A stretch of DNA of 64,000 nucleotides from Sphingomonas sp. SRS2 (GCF_000971055.1 NZ_LARW01000061.1:62001-126000), one strand, 5' to 3'; shown: positions 50,420 to 59,676, counted from the first letter of the stretch. Notes: generated by a model from the letters alone, not told the origin. Program-made: numbers and translations.

Positions 50420-52555
50420 ATGAAATCCGGACGGAAAATCCAGCTGATCGGCGCTAGCGCTATCGCGCTTATGCTAGCCGGCGCCGCGCAGGCGCAGGAC
50501 ACAACGCCCCAATCCGAAGCAGCCACGGGCGGCCTCGAAGAAATCGTCGTCACCGCGCAGAAGCGCAGCGAGAATATCCAGAAGACCCCGGCAGCCGTCA
50601 CTGCCTTCACGGGCAACGCGCTCGTCCAGAGCGGCACCACCGATCTCCGCGCCGTGCAGAACATCGTTCCCGGCGCCCGTTTCCAGCAGGAAGGCGCCAC
50701 CACTCAGGTCATCCTGCGCGGCGTCGGCTCCAACCTCGACTTCGGCGCCATCGAGCCGACCGTAGCGTTCAACGTCAACGGCATCTTCACCCCGCGCGAG
50801 GGCACCAGCCAGCCGCTGTTCGACCTCGACCGGATCGAAGTCCTCCCCGGACCGCAGGGCACCCTGTACGGGCGCAACGCGCTCGGCGGCACGATCAACA
50901 TCTCGTTCAAGCGCCCGACGCATGATCTGGAGACCAGCGCGGTTCTCGAAGGCGGCAACTACGACCTGATGCACGCCACAGTGGTGCAGAATGTGCCGCT
51001 GGGCGAAGGCGTTGCCGCACGCGCCGCGATCGATTTCACCAAGCGCGACGGCTATATGGAAAGCGGCGCCTATTCGAAGGACGATATCGCCGCCCGCCTC
51101 GGCCTGCTGTTCGACCGTACTGAAGGCTTCACCGCCTATCTATGGGGCCAGTATACCAAGCGCGATGGCTCGCCGTCGAACCTCGTCAACAAGGGCTTCG
51201 ATCCGGTGACGGGCCAGTTCAGCAAGGACGCATTCCTGCGCGATCGTCCGTGGGACGATCTTCGCGTCGGCGCATTTGCCGATCCGAGCGCGCTGCCTTT
51301 TGGTCAGCCGATCGCGGAAAAGCAGAAGTATAATCTCTACAACTTCGGCGCGCAGTTCGACCTGGAGGTCGCAGACGGCGTCACGCTCACCTATGTTCCG
51401 GGCTATTTCCACCTGGACTCGAACTCGAGCTACTGGCTGGGCGTCATTCCCGATTACAAGGAAGACAATTACCGCCTGATCACGCAGGAACTTCGCCTGT
51501 CGGGCAATTCGGATCGGCTCAACTGGCTGGCCGGCCTCTATGCCTATACCCAGAAGACTTACGGCTATTCCTTCGTCGGAAAGGCCTCGGGTCCGTTCGG
51601 CTTCATTGCCAGCGGCGTGCTCCATCACCGCGTTAAGGGCATCGCCGCCTTCGGTCAGGCGACCTACGACCTCAACGACGCATGGCGCCTGACCGCCGGT
51701 GGCCGCCTCAGCTACGATAAGCGCAAGGGTAGCGGCATCTCGCCGGACGTGGGCAACCCGCTCTTCACCTTCGAAAAGTCGTTCAAGCGGTTCGACTACA
51801 AGATCGGCACCGAGTTCGACGTGTCGCCGACCGCGATGGTCTACCTGACCTATCAGACGGCCTATCAGCCCGGCACGTTCAACGAAGCACCGTCGACCCC
51901 GACCTTCTCGAACCTGATCAACTCTCCGAAGCTGTCGTCGATCACCGGCGGTTTCAAGAGCCGGTTCCTGGACAACACCCTGCAGATCAACGTCGAGGGC
52001 TTCTACTACAAGTATAACGACCTTCTGCTGCAGGCTTACGACGCCAGCAAGCCATACAACCAGGTCTTCAACGCCAAGGCAGAGACTTACGGCGTGCAGA
52101 TCGATACGGTCTTCCAGCCTACGCCGGACGATCGCCTGTCCGCCTCGCTTGGCTATCTCCATGCGCGGAACAAGGAATTCGCAGTTCCGGGCCTAGCCGC
52201 TTTCGAGGGCCTCAGCCTGCCTTATGCGGCCGACTGGACGATCAACGTCGCCTATCATCACGACTTCCACCTCTCGAACGGCTACATCCGTCCGGCGGTC
52301 GATGCTCGCTATGAAAGCACCTACTTCGCCGACTTCGTTCACACGCCGGGCACCAATCAGAAGCCGACATGGCGTGAGAATGCCTCGATCACCTACTTCG
52401 CCGACACCAACAAGTGGAGCGCGGGTCTGTGGATCAAGAACATCACCAACAAGGCGGTGATCGCCGCGACCGCCGCCGCCGGCATTCCCGGCCCGGCGAC
52501 CGCCTATCTTGAGGAGCCGCGCACCTACGGCGCGCGCGTCACCTTCAACTTCTGA
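50420..52555 (+). CDS. TonB-dependent outer-membrane receptor
   Basis: This 711-residue protein has a signal peptide ending AQAQ near residue 25, a TonB-box-like EEIVVTAQKR (residues 41-50) and a plug domain (IVPGARFQQEG, LPGPQGTLYGRNALGGTINI). A 22-strand-type barrel follows and ends with the C-terminal aromatic (RVTFNF). The type belongs to the large sphingomonad family that imports diverse hydrophobic or aromatic substrates. It heads an operon with SDRs and NTF2-fold proteins, so it probably brings in their substrate. A GAGGAGG ribosome site lies upstream of ATG. Confidence 0.95.
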   Translation: MKSGRKIQLIGASAIALMLAGAAQAQDTTPQSEAATGGLEEIVVTAQKRSENIQKTPAAVTAFTGNALVQSGTTDLRAVQNIVPGARFQQEGATTQVILRGVGSNLDFGAIEPTVAFNVNGIFTPREGTSQPLFDLDRIEVLPGPQGTLYGRNALGGTINISFKRPTHDLETSAVLEGGNYDLMHATVVQNVPLGEGVAARAAIDFTKRDGYMESGAYSKDDIAARLGLLFDRTEGFTAYLWGQYTKRDGSPSNLVNKGFDPVTGQFSKDAFLRDRPWDDLRVGAFADPSALPFGQPIAEKQKYNLYNFGAQFDLEVADGVTLTYVPGYFHLDSNSSYWLGVIPDYKEDNYRLITQELRLSGNSDRLNWLAGLYAYTQKTYGYSFVGKASGPFGFIASGVLHHRVKGIAAFGQATYDLNDAWRLTAGGRLSYDKRKGSGISPDVGNPLFTFEKSFKRFDYKIGTEFDVSPTAMVYLTYQTAYQPGTFNEAPSTPTFSNLINSPKLSSITGGFKSRFLDNTLQINVEGFYYKYNDLLLQAYDASKPYNQVFNAKAETYGVQIDTVFQPTPDDRLSASLGYLHARNKEFAVPGLAAFEGLSLPYAADWTINVAYHHDFHLSNGYIRPAVDARYESTYFADFVHTPGTNQKPTWRENASITYFADTNKWSAGLWIKNITNKAVIAATAAAGIPGPATAYLEEPRTYGARVTFNF

Positions 52556-52571
52556 ACCTTGGAGACTTTGA

Positions 52572-53339
52572 TTGACCGGCATGCTCGATAATCTATCGAT
52601 CCTGGTCACGGGTGCCGGTGGCGGAATTGGTTCCGCCACCGCGCTCGTTTTGGCGGGGCACGGCGCCCGGCTGATCCTGACCGACGTCAACGCCGAAGCC
52701 GGCGAGGCGGCGACGGAGGCGGTGAAATCTGCCGGCGGCGAAGCCTATTTCGTTCCCGCCGACCTTGGCTCCGAGGAACAGATAGCCGGGCTGGTAAAGG
52801 CGACCGTCGACCGGTTCGGCCGGATCGATGGCGCATTCAACAATGCGGCGGTCGAGCAATCGAACAAACCGCTCGACGAGATCAGCAACGAGGAATGGGA
52901 CCGGGTCATCCGGATTAACCTGTCGGCGGTGTTCCTCGGCATGCGCTATCAGGCGCGGGCGATGCTGGCGCAGGGCGGCGGCTCCATCGTCAACACAGCA
53001 TCTTCGCTGGCCCAGGTCGGTCTGGCCGGCGCCTCGGACTATTGCGCAGCAAAGCATGGCGTTCTCGGCCTTACCCGGGCCGGCGGCGCCGATTACGGCA
53101 CGCGTGGCATCCGCGTAAACGCCATCCTGCCCGGCATTACGCGAACGCCAATGATCAAGCGGCTGAGCGAGGACCCCGACCTGTCGTCGGTTTTCGACCG
53201 TCTGCGCCTCCGCCACTCGATGGGCCGCTTCGGGGAGCCGCATGAGATCGGGGAATCGGTTGCATGGCTGCTGTCGCCGCAGGCATCCTTCGTCAACGGC
53301 GCGGCCATCGCGGTCGACGGCGGCTATCTCTCGATCTGA
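52572..53339 (+). CDS. SDR family oxidoreductase
   Basis: This 255-residue classical SDR has cofactor motif TGAGGGIGSA, acidic residue in LTDVNAEAG suggesting NAD preference, NNAAVEQ, the catalytic Ser in TASSLAQVG and YCAAK as the Tyr/Lys pair. The TTG at 52572 has GGAGA 6 nt upstream; the in-frame ATG at 52581 is too far from it. It likely oxidises an alcohol or reduces a ketone in the substrate imported by the TonB receptor. Confidence 0.9.
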   Translation: MTGMLDNLSILVTGAGGGIGSATALVLAGHGARLILTDVNAEAGEAATEAVKSAGGEAYFVPADLGSEEQIAGLVKATVDRFGRIDGAFNNAAVEQSNKPLDEISNEEWDRVIRINLSAVFLGMRYQARAMLAQGGGSIVNTASSLAQVGLAGASDYCAAKHGVLGLTRAGGADYGTRGIRVNAILPGITRTPMIKRLSEDPDLSSVFDRLRLRHSMGRFGEPHEIGESVAWLLSPQASFVNGAAIAVDGGYLSI

Positions 53340-53352
53340 AGCGGAGGCTTAG

Positions 53353-53808
53353 ATGTACACCCTTTCCCACGCGATCCCCGTCAACCCCGACGGCATCGAA
53401 CCCAAGCTGACCCGCGAACAGGTGTGGGCAGGTCTGGCGCTGAAGGCGGTGGACGCCAAGCCCTTCGTCGACGGTATGACCCAGTGCGACCTCATCGAGC
53501 GCACCGACACGACCATCAAGCGCGAGATCACCTTCCGGGGCGCGCAAAGCCAGGAGTTCATCACGCTGTTCGAGCCTGTGAAGGTCCAGTTCGAGCGGCT
53601 CGACGGCACCGGCTGGATCGATAACGTCATCAGCGATTCGGAAAGCGGCCTGGTGCTCTCCTTCACGTTCGGCGTCCGCTTCCCCGGCATCACCGAAGAT
53701 ACGCCCGAAGAAACCGCCAAGGGCGACAGCATGCGCGGCGCCTATGTCGGCGCGGTCGCCGCGACACTCGCGAAGGTTCGCGAGATGGTCGCTAACGGCG
53801 AGCTTTGA
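53353..53808 (+). CDS. AtaL-like SRPBCC protein (DUF1857 type)
   Basis: This 151-residue protein shows the pattern of the AtaL-like/DUF1857 group of START-like ligand-binding proteins: YTLSHAIPVNPDGIEPKLTREQVWAGLALKA, then CDLIERTDTTIKREITFRG and WIDNVISDSESGLVLSFTF. Fungal AtaL is encoded in a natural-product cluster; bacterial relatives have no assigned role. The fold binds hydrophobic ligands in a deep cavity. It is 13 bp after the SDR gene. Confidence 0.72.
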   Translation: MYTLSHAIPVNPDGIEPKLTREQVWAGLALKAVDAKPFVDGMTQCDLIERTDTTIKREITFRGAQSQEFITLFEPVKVQFERLDGTGWIDNVISDSESGLVLSFTFGVRFPGITEDTPEETAKGDSMRGAYVGAVAATLAKVREMVANGEL

Positions 53809-53835
53809 AATCACATAAGTTTTAGGAGAGCGACA

Positions 53836-54216
53836 GTGGCACTGGAATGGGTCGGCGAATTCTTCCGCGATGCGGACATGGTTCAGATCGACAAGCTGGC
53901 GGCATGGTTTGCCGACGACATCGATCTGCGTTTCGCCAATAATCCCCCGATCCGCGACAAGCAGACGGCAGTGGCCGTGATGGGCGGATTCTACGGATCG
54001 ATCGCCGGCATGAGCCATAAGCCGGTGCATCTGTACGCCGGTGACGATGGCGACACTGCCTCGCAATATGCGGTCGTCACCTACACCCGCCAGGATGGCC
54101 GCGACGTGCCGCTGCCGGTGTCCAGCCTCCTCCACCGCAACAGCGCGGGCAAGCTCGACAAGCTGTGGATCTATATCGACATCAATCCGCTCTACGCCGA
54201 AGCCGAGGCCCAGTGA
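53836..54216 (+). CDS. NTF2-like (SnoaL-type) protein
   Basis: This 126-residue alpha+beta barrel protein starts at GTG with AGGAG upstream. Segments DADMVQIDKLAAWFADDIDLRF, KQTAVAVMGGFYGSIAGMSH and SQYAVVTYTRQDGRDVPLPV fit SnoaL-like polyketide cyclases, ketosteroid isomerase-like and epoxide hydrolase-like enzymes. The stop overlaps the next SDR start as TGATG. Whether it is an enzyme or a binding protein cannot be read off. Confidence 0.8.
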   Translation: MALEWVGEFFRDADMVQIDKLAAWFADDIDLRFANNPPIRDKQTAVAVMGGFYGSIAGMSHKPVHLYAGDDGDTASQYAVVTYTRQDGRDVPLPVSSLLHRNSAGKLDKLWIYIDINPLYAEAEAQ

Positions 54217-54971
54217 TGCGCCGTTTCGAAGGCAAGACCGTCATCGTCACCGGATCCGGCGGCAGCATCGGCCGCGCATCGGCGATCCGCTTCGCCGAAG
54301 AGGGCGCGAATGTGGTCGGTTGCGACATCGCCGCGCCGGGCAATGACGAAACCGCGCGCCTCATCAAGGATGCGGGCGGTTCGATCGTCACGGTTACGGC
54401 CGACCTGACCGACAAGGCCCAGTGCCAGCAGCTGGTGGCGACCGCCGTCGAAAGTTTCGGCGGAATCGATGTCCTCTTCAACAACGGCGCGATGGCTTAT
54501 TTCGCCTGGATCGAGGACATGGACGACGACACCTGGCACAAGACGATAAACCAGGAACTCGACCTCGTCTTCCTGCTGACCCGCGCCGCCTGGCCCGAAC
54601 TGATCAAGAGCAAGGGCTGCATCGTCAACACCGCGTCGATGTCCGCCTGGGTGGGGATCGAGCTACTTCCCGGCCTCGCCCATACCGCAGCCAAGGGCGG
54701 CGTTCTGTCGATGACCCGTCAATTGGCGATGGAAGGCCGCAAGCATGGCATCCGCGCCAATACGGTGTCGCCCGGCACGATCGAAACCAACCAGACCCGC
54801 TTCATCCTGGAAAATGAGGAATGGAGCCGCATCCAGCTTGGCCGCGCGATGATCAACCGCATGGGCCAGCCCGAGGAGGTCGCCAGCGTGGTCGCCTTCC
54901 TGGCAAGCGACGACGCGTCCTATGTCACCGGGACTGATATTGCGGTCGACGGCGGCGTGCGGGCGTGGTGA
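54216..54971 (+). CDS. SDR family protein with His at the catalytic Tyr position
   Basis: This 251-residue SDR has the nucleotide motif TGSGGSIGRA, NNGAMAY, catalytic Ser in NTASMSAWVG and the usual C-terminal VTGTDIAVDGG. At the YxxxK position it reads HTAAK (LPGLAHTAAKGG). A CAT codon stands where TAT would give Tyr, so one base change separates it from a normal site. It may be inactive, or may use another acid. It is coupled to the preceding NTF2-like gene by TGATG. Confidence 0.85.
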   Translation: MRRFEGKTVIVTGSGGSIGRASAIRFAEEGANVVGCDIAAPGNDETARLIKDAGGSIVTVTADLTDKAQCQQLVATAVESFGGIDVLFNNGAMAYFAWIEDMDDDTWHKTINQELDLVFLLTRAAWPELIKSKGCIVNTASMSAWVGIELLPGLAHTAAKGGVLSMTRQLAMEGRKHGIRANTVSPGTIETNQTRFILENEEWSRIQLGRAMINRMGQPEEVASVVAFLASDDASYVTGTDIAVDGGVRAW

Positions 54972-54987
54972 GCGGGAGGAATAAGAT

Positions 54988-55527
54988 ATGACGACTGAGG
55001 AAAAGCTGCTCGAACTCTGGGAAGAGAAGCAGGTCAAGAAAGTGTTTCTGCGCTTCGGCCGCGCGCTCGATACCGGCAACTGGCCAGCGTACCGCTCGAC
55101 CTTCGCCGATCAGGTCAACATCGATTTCAAGCGCCTGACCGGGCAGGAGGAAGTCCGCGTCGACGCCAATCTGTGGACCCGCTTTGCCGAGCAGATCCTG
55201 AGTCCCGTCCGCCGCCATCATGTCTACACCAACTGGGACATCAGCGTTGACGGTGATCGCGCCTATGCGCTGGTCTACATGACCGCGCGGCACTTCAAGG
55301 CGACCGACCTGGGTGTCAGCGACTATACCCAATATGGCTGGTACGATGTGTGGTTCGAACGCGCCGGCGACAGCTGGAAAATCTACCGGCTGAAGCACGA
55401 CTTCCAATGGGTCGAGGGCAATAATTCGCTGCTCGACACCAGCGACCCCGAGCTGACCAAGACCATGCATCAGGTCTTCACGCCGGAGGCCTTCGCGGCC
55501 GCGAGGGCGGCGATCGCGACATATTGA
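54988..55527 (+). CDS. NTF2-like (SnoaL_4) protein, paralogue A
   Basis: This 179-residue protein has FGRALDTGNWPAYRSTFADQVNIDF, then ILSPVRRHHVYTNWDISVDGDRA and WKIYRLKHDFQWVEGNN. The pattern is that of scytalone-dehydratase/SnoaL-like NTF2 folds, with a conserved His pair and Asp near the cavity. It is clearly homologous to the gene at 55986-56528, so a duplication happened within this operon. Confidence 0.83.
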   Translation: MTTEEKLLELWEEKQVKKVFLRFGRALDTGNWPAYRSTFADQVNIDFKRLTGQEEVRVDANLWTRFAEQILSPVRRHHVYTNWDISVDGDRAYALVYMTARHFKATDLGVSDYTQYGWYDVWFERAGDSWKIYRLKHDFQWVEGNNSLLDTSDPELTKTMHQVFTPEAFAAARAAIATY

Positions 55528-55579
55528 ACGAACGGCGGATGGCGGCCCGAAGAGGCCCCGCGCGCAGCAGGAGCAGGAT

Positions 55580-55963
55580 ATGAACGACCATTGGGTTCTC
55601 GAACGTTTCCGCGCGGTCGACCGCAAGGACATCGACGGCTTCATCAACATGCTGACCGACGATCATGTCTTCCTGTTCGGCGGCCGTCCGCCGGTGATCG
55701 GCAAGGACGATGCCCGTGAACAGGTGCTGATCTTCTGGTCGATGATCGGCCGTCTCAAGCATAATATCTGGCGGGTGACCGAGGCGGGCGATCTCGTCTT
55801 CGTCGAGGCAAATGTCGATTATGAGCGGTCCGACGGCACCTGGGTGACAGTCCCCTGCTGCGACGTCATCAAGATCCGTGGCGATAAGATCTGCGAACAG
55901 CGCGCCTATCTCGATCAGAGCGCGGTGTTCGCCGACGAACCCGGCGAAGTCCGCGCCGCCTGA
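55580..55963 (+). CDS. NTF2-like (SnoaL-type) small protein
   Basis: This 127-residue NTF2-fold protein has ERFRAVDRKDIDGFINMLTDDHVFLFGGRPP, VIGKDDAREQVLIFWSMI and TVPCCDVIKIRGDKICEQRAYLDQ. It is shorter than and only distantly related to its two 180-residue neighbours. AGGAGCAGGA precedes the ATG. It lies between the two paralogous NTF2 genes. Confidence 0.8.
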   Translation: MNDHWVLERFRAVDRKDIDGFINMLTDDHVFLFGGRPPVIGKDDAREQVLIFWSMIGRLKHNIWRVTEAGDLVFVEANVDYERSDGTWVTVPCCDVIKIRGDKICEQRAYLDQSAVFADEPGEVRAA

Positions 55964-55985
55964 CCTCCTGAATCGGAAGATCGTG

Positions 55986-56528
55986 ATGACCGACGCCGAA
56001 AAGCTCGCCCGCATCTGGGACGAGCGCAACATCCGCAACACCATGCTGCGATTCGGCGAGACGCTCGATTCGGGCGATTGGGCGGCGCACCGCGCCTGCT
56101 TCATGGACACGGCCAATATCGATTTCGAACGGCTGACAGGCCAGAAGGAAATCCGCCTCGACGCCGACCTGTGGGTTGCCTTCGCCGATGCGATCCTGTC
56201 GCCGGTCAAGCGGCACCATACATATTCCAACTTCAAGATCGAGGTGGACGGCGACCGCGCCCTCGTCACCCTGAAGCACACCTCGCGCCATTGGCGATCG
56301 AACGACGCGGGTAGCGTCGAATATAATCAATATGGCTCCTACGTCGTCCGCTTCCGCCGGGTCGACGGCGTCGATGCCTGGAAGATCGAATATCTGAAGC
56401 ACGACTTCACCTGGTCGAACGGCAACAACGCGCTGTTCGACATGCACGATCCCAAGCTGATCGAGGCGATGACCCGCGTCTTCACCCCCGACCATTTCGC
56501 CGCAGCGGTGAGCCAGCCGGTCGCTTAA
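55986..56528 (+). CDS. NTF2-like (SnoaL_4) protein, paralogue B
   Basis: This 180-residue protein is homologous to that at 54988-55527 over its full length: shared FxETLDSGDWxxxR, NIDFERLTGQKE, ILSPVKRHH, SVEYNQYGSY, LKHDFTWSNGNN and VFTPDHFAAA. ATG 55986 was chosen; an upstream frame is open only as overlap with the previous gene. It is the last gene of the receptor-SDR-NTF2 operon. Two diverged copies suggest distinct or heteromeric roles on one substrate. Confidence 0.83.
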   Translation: MTDAEKLARIWDERNIRNTMLRFGETLDSGDWAAHRACFMDTANIDFERLTGQKEIRLDADLWVAFADAILSPVKRHHTYSNFKIEVDGDRALVTLKHTSRHWRSNDAGSVEYNQYGSYVVRFRRVDGVDAWKIEYLKHDFTWSNGNNALFDMHDPKLIEAMTRVFTPDHFAAAVSQPVA

Positions 56529-56765
56529 GACGCAGCCCAATCTTCGTGTCCCCCGGCATGGCCCGGTCGCCCGCTCCTTTCCTTCTCCCAGCGGTCGGAG
56601 CCCGCACGTTGGGGTCGACAGCGGAAGCCCGGCCAGATCCGGGGTACGAAGGCGGGTACCAGATCGACTGCTACTGGCCCTTAATCACACATGGCTCAGA
56701 ATGTCCGCCATGGGGTGGGAAGCGGCACGGCAGCTTCCGAGCGTCCCCCCTACGATAGCTGACAT

Positions 56766-57257
56766 TTAAGGCTTGGGTGTTGTTTCATTACCTGAATCGG
56801 TGGTCTGCCGTCTCAGGTTCTCGACGCGACCATCAGCGTGGATCACGAAGCGTCCGCCGCCATAACCGGTCGCGCCGGTGGTCGTCGTTATGCCGTAAAC
56901 GACCCCCCTCCGCAGCGGCATGGCCACAATCAAAGGACCTTCGGGCCTATGCCGTCCCTTAAGCCTACTTCCATACATGAGAGGAAACTTGTTCAAACAG
57001 TCGTCGTCGTAGTCGATGTTTTCGAGCCATGCCGTGTGCGTTCCGGGCGCAGGATCATACCGTTTGCCGTCGGAACCGGTCACGGCGATGTCGGCGGTGA
57101 CGTCCACATAGCGCAGGCACGATGGGCGCTGCGCGGATGTGGGATCGACAACGAAAGTCAGATGCCCATCCCAAACTACAGCGAGCAGATCATAACTATA
57201 TGAGCAACCGCTGAGTACGATCGGTAGAAGGACGGCAATGGCTTTGCGCCAGATCAT
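56766..57257 (-). CDS. Predicted lipoprotein of unknown function
   Basis: This 163-residue protein has a signal peptide and lipobox LSGC (Cys at residue 18). The mature part contains Cys pairs (SCLRYVDV, DDDCLNKF), a calcium-site-like DYDDD and a glycine-rich C-terminal part (TGATGYGGGRFVI). No family was recognised. It is a lone gene between the NTF2 operon and a LysR gene. Confidence 0.6.
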   Translation of the reverse strand: MIWRKAIAVLLPIVLSGCSYSYDLLAVVWDGHLTFVVDPTSAQRPSCLRYVDVTADIAVTGSDGKRYDPAPGTHTAWLENIDYDDDCLNKFPLMYGSRLKGRHRPEGPLIVAMPLRRGVVYGITTTTGATGYGGGRFVIHADGRVENLRRQTTDSGNETTPKP

Positions 57258-57339
57258 CGCGCGACCTTACCTAACGTCGGCTCTGTAGCAAGACCGACTG
57301 CTGCTCAAACGTCGGAATTGGGTCGTTAGCCGCCTCTCG

Positions 57340-58236
57340 TCATACCGCCGCACGATCCGGATCGATCCGCAGCGCGGCGATCTGCTGGAAGATGCTGCGC
57401 ACCAGCGGGTCGCGTTCCTGCGCCCTTATCACGGCGCTGAACTCGATCGACCGGTGGCGATCGGCATGGAGGCGCACCAGCGCCTCGCTCGCGATATGAT
57501 CGCGCACCATCACTTCGGGCACGAAGCTGACCCCGCCGTCACGCAACACGATATCGATCAACGCGCGGACATTGTTGCAGCTGTTGATCATCGCCTCCGG
57601 CGGTGCGCCATCGCCCAGTTCGGCGAGCGCCAGGCCATGGATCGGCGAATGCCGATGCAGCAGCCACATCGGCGCGGCACACACGTCCTCGCCGATCTCC
57701 GCGGCCAGCATGGGGCTCGCGATCCAGATCAGGTCGACGCTGCCGATCGGCGCGGTCTCGACTTGAGGGCTGGCCACCTGCCCCGCGACGATGATCAGAT
57801 CGCTGCCCGCGTTGAGCAGTTTCTGCAGCAGACTCTGAGACAGGTCGATCTCGATCTCCAGCCGCGCTCGCGGCAGAGTTGTCTTGAGCACCGACAGGAA
57901 CGGCGGCAGGCAGGTCGCCGCCGCGATCTCCCCCGCGCCTATCCGTACCGTCCCCGATGCGCCCGCGAACTGGCCCGACTGCAGCAGCATAGCCTCGATC
58001 GAGGTCCATAGGGGCTCGCATTCCTCGACGAACTGCCGACCGCGGATCGTCAGCGCCATATTGCGCCCGGCGCGCTGGAACAGGGGAAAGCCGATCTGGT
58101 TCTCGAGCTCCCTGATCCGCGCGGACACGGCCGGCTGTGTCGTGTTGAGTCGTTCGGCCGCTGCGGCGAAGGTGCCTAGCCGGCTGATCCACAGCAGCGT
58201 CTCGATATGGTAGAGTGCGATGCGTTTCATAGACAT
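57340..58236 (-). CDS. LysR family transcriptional regulator
   Basis: This 298-residue protein has a winged helix (YHIETLLWISRLGTFAAAAERLNTTQPAVSARIRELENQIG) and effector domain. The first ATG (58236) lies within an 18-bp palindrome; a second ATG at 58230 (MKRIALYHIE) may be used instead. It is divergent from the CoA-transferase genes with under 80 bp between starts, so it probably regulates them and itself. Confidence 0.9.
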   Translation of the reverse strand: MSMKRIALYHIETLLWISRLGTFAAAAERLNTTQPAVSARIRELENQIGFPLFQRAGRNMALTIRGRQFVEECEPLWTSIEAMLLQSGQFAGASGTVRIGAGEIAAATCLPPFLSVLKTTLPRARLEIEIDLSQSLLQKLLNAGSDLIIVAGQVASPQVETAPIGSVDLIWIASPMLAAEIGEDVCAAPMWLLHRHSPIHGLALAELGDGAPPEAMINSCNNVRALIDIVLRDGGVSFVPEVMVRDHIASEALVRLHADRHRSIEFSAVIRAQERDPLVRSIFQQIAALRIDPDRAAV

Positions 58237-58253
58237 TGGTTATGTATAACCAA
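58236..58253. promoter_or_regulatory. Palindrome between LysR and CoA-transferase genes
   Basis: Perfect 8-bp arms TTGGTTAT and ATAACCAA around GT, touching the LysR start codon and 63 bp before the CoA-transferase start. It contains the T-N11-A spacing of LysR-type sites. Confidence 0.6.
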
Positions 58254-58315
58254 CAAAAACTACAATTAGATTTAATGAGTCATCGCCGCTAGAATTGCAG
58301 GCAGGAGGAGCGCCA

Positions 58316-59023
58316 ATGACAAAGATATATTCGTCCGCCGCTGATGCGCTGGAAGGCCTGTTGTTCGATGGAATGACGATATGCTCGGGCGGCTTTGGCC
58401 TATGCGGCATACCCGAACGGCTGACCGACGCGATCGTGGCATCGGGCGTCAAGGGCCTGATCATTGCATCGAACAACGCCGGGATCGACGGCGAAGGGCT
58501 CGGCAAGCTGTTGCGCAGCCGCCAGATCGCCAAGATGATCAGCTCCTATGTCGGCGAAAACAAGGAGTTCGAACGGCAATATCTGGCTGGCGAGCTCGAA
58601 GTCGAATTCTCGCCGCAGGGCACGCTGGCCGAACGGATGCGCGCTGGCGGCGCCGGCATTCCGGGTTTCTATACCAAGACCGGGGTCGGTACGCTGGTGG
58701 CCGAGGGCAAGGAGACCAAGGAGTTCGACGGCGAGACCTATGTCCTCGAACGCGGCATCCGCGCCGACCTGTCGATCATCAAGGGCTGGAAGGCCGATGA
58801 GAGCGGCAACCTGATCTTTCGCAAGACGGCGCGCAACTTCAATCACCCGGCGGCGACCGCGGGGAAGGTCTGCGTCGCCGAGGTCGAGGAGATCGTGCCC
58901 GTCGGCAGCCTCGATGCCGATAGCATCCACCTGCCCGGCGTCTATGTGAAGCGCCTCGTGCTCGGCGCGCCTTATGACAAGAGGATCGAGTTTCGCACTG
59001 TCCGGCAGAAGGAGACCGCATGA
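58316..59023 (+). CDS. scoA: 3-oxoacid CoA-transferase subunit A
   Basis: This 235-residue alpha subunit starts [20 protein letters not shown], with [12 protein letters not shown] and [15 protein letters not shown]. It forms a heterotetramer with subunit B and moves CoA from succinyl-CoA to a 3-oxoacid such as acetoacetate or 3-oxoadipate. The sequence looks more like ScoA than PcaI. AGGAGG lies 6 nt before ATG 58316. The stop overlaps subunit B by ATGA. Confidence 0.93.
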   Translation: MTKIYSSAADALEGLLFDGMTICSGGFGLCGIPERLTDAIVASGVKGLIIASNNAGIDGEGLGKLLRSRQIAKMISSYVGENKEFERQYLAGELEVEFSPQGTLAERMRAGGAGIPGFYTKTGVGTLVAEGKETKEFDGETYVLERGIRADLSIIKGWKADESGNLIFRKTARNFNHPAATAGKVCVAEVEEIVPVGSLDADSIHLPGVYVKRLVLGAPYDKRIEFRTVRQKETA

Positions 59024-59673
59024 TGGCCACCGTAATCAAGGGCTGGGACCGCAACCAGATGGCGGCGCGGGCGGCAAAGGAGCTGCGCGACGGCTATTAT
59101 GTCAACCTGGGCATCGGCATTCCGACGCTGGTGGCGAACAACATCCCCGACGGGGTGACGGTGACGCTGCAGTCGGAGAACGGCATGCTCGGCATCGGCC
59201 CCTTCCCCTATGAGGGCGAAGAGGATGCCGACCTGATCAACGCCGGCAAGCAGACGATCAGCCAGCTGCCGTCATCAAGCTTCTTCTCCAGCGCGGACAG
59301 CTTTGCGATGATCCGCGGCGGACATATCGACCTCACCGTGCTGGGCGCGATGGAAGTGTCCGAAAGCGGCGACATCGCCAACTGGATGATCCCGGGCAAG
59401 ATGGTGAAAGGCATGGGCGGTGCGATGGATCTCGTCGCCGGGGTCAAGAAGATCATCGTCGTGATGGAACACACGTCGAAGAACGGCGACCCGAAGTTCA
59501 TCCCCAGCTGCACCCTGCCGCTGACCGGCAAGAATGTCGTCGACATGATCGTCACCGATCTCGCCGTCTTCCAGCGTTCAGATCACAATTCGCCATTCAA
59601 GCTGATCGAGACCGCCCCCGGCGTCACCGCCGAAGAGATCGCCGCAAAGACCACTGCCAGCTATCTGAGCTGA
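59020..59673 (+). CDS. scoB: 3-oxoacid CoA-transferase subunit B
   Basis: This 217-residue beta subunit has the catalytic Glu in [33 protein letters not shown] and [30 protein letters not shown] are typical ScoB blocks. It is coupled to subunit A. It would provide a CoA ester of a 3-oxoacid to the thiolases in the window. Confidence 0.94.
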   Translation: MMATVIKGWDRNQMAARAAKELRDGYYVNLGIGIPTLVANNIPDGVTVTLQSENGMLGIGPFPYEGEEDADLINAGKQTISQLPSSSFFSSADSFAMIRGGHIDLTVLGAMEVSESGDIANWMIPGKMVKGMGGAMDLVAGVKKIIVVMEHTSKNGDPKFIPSCTLPLTGKNVVDMIVTDLAVFQRSDHNSPFKLIETAPGVTAEEIAAKTTASYLS

Positions 59674-59676
59674 TCC

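Noticed and set aside
56546-56758. 70-codon frame after the NTF2 operon
   Set aside because: No ribosome site, no family resemblance and low-complexity composition; treated as intergenic.
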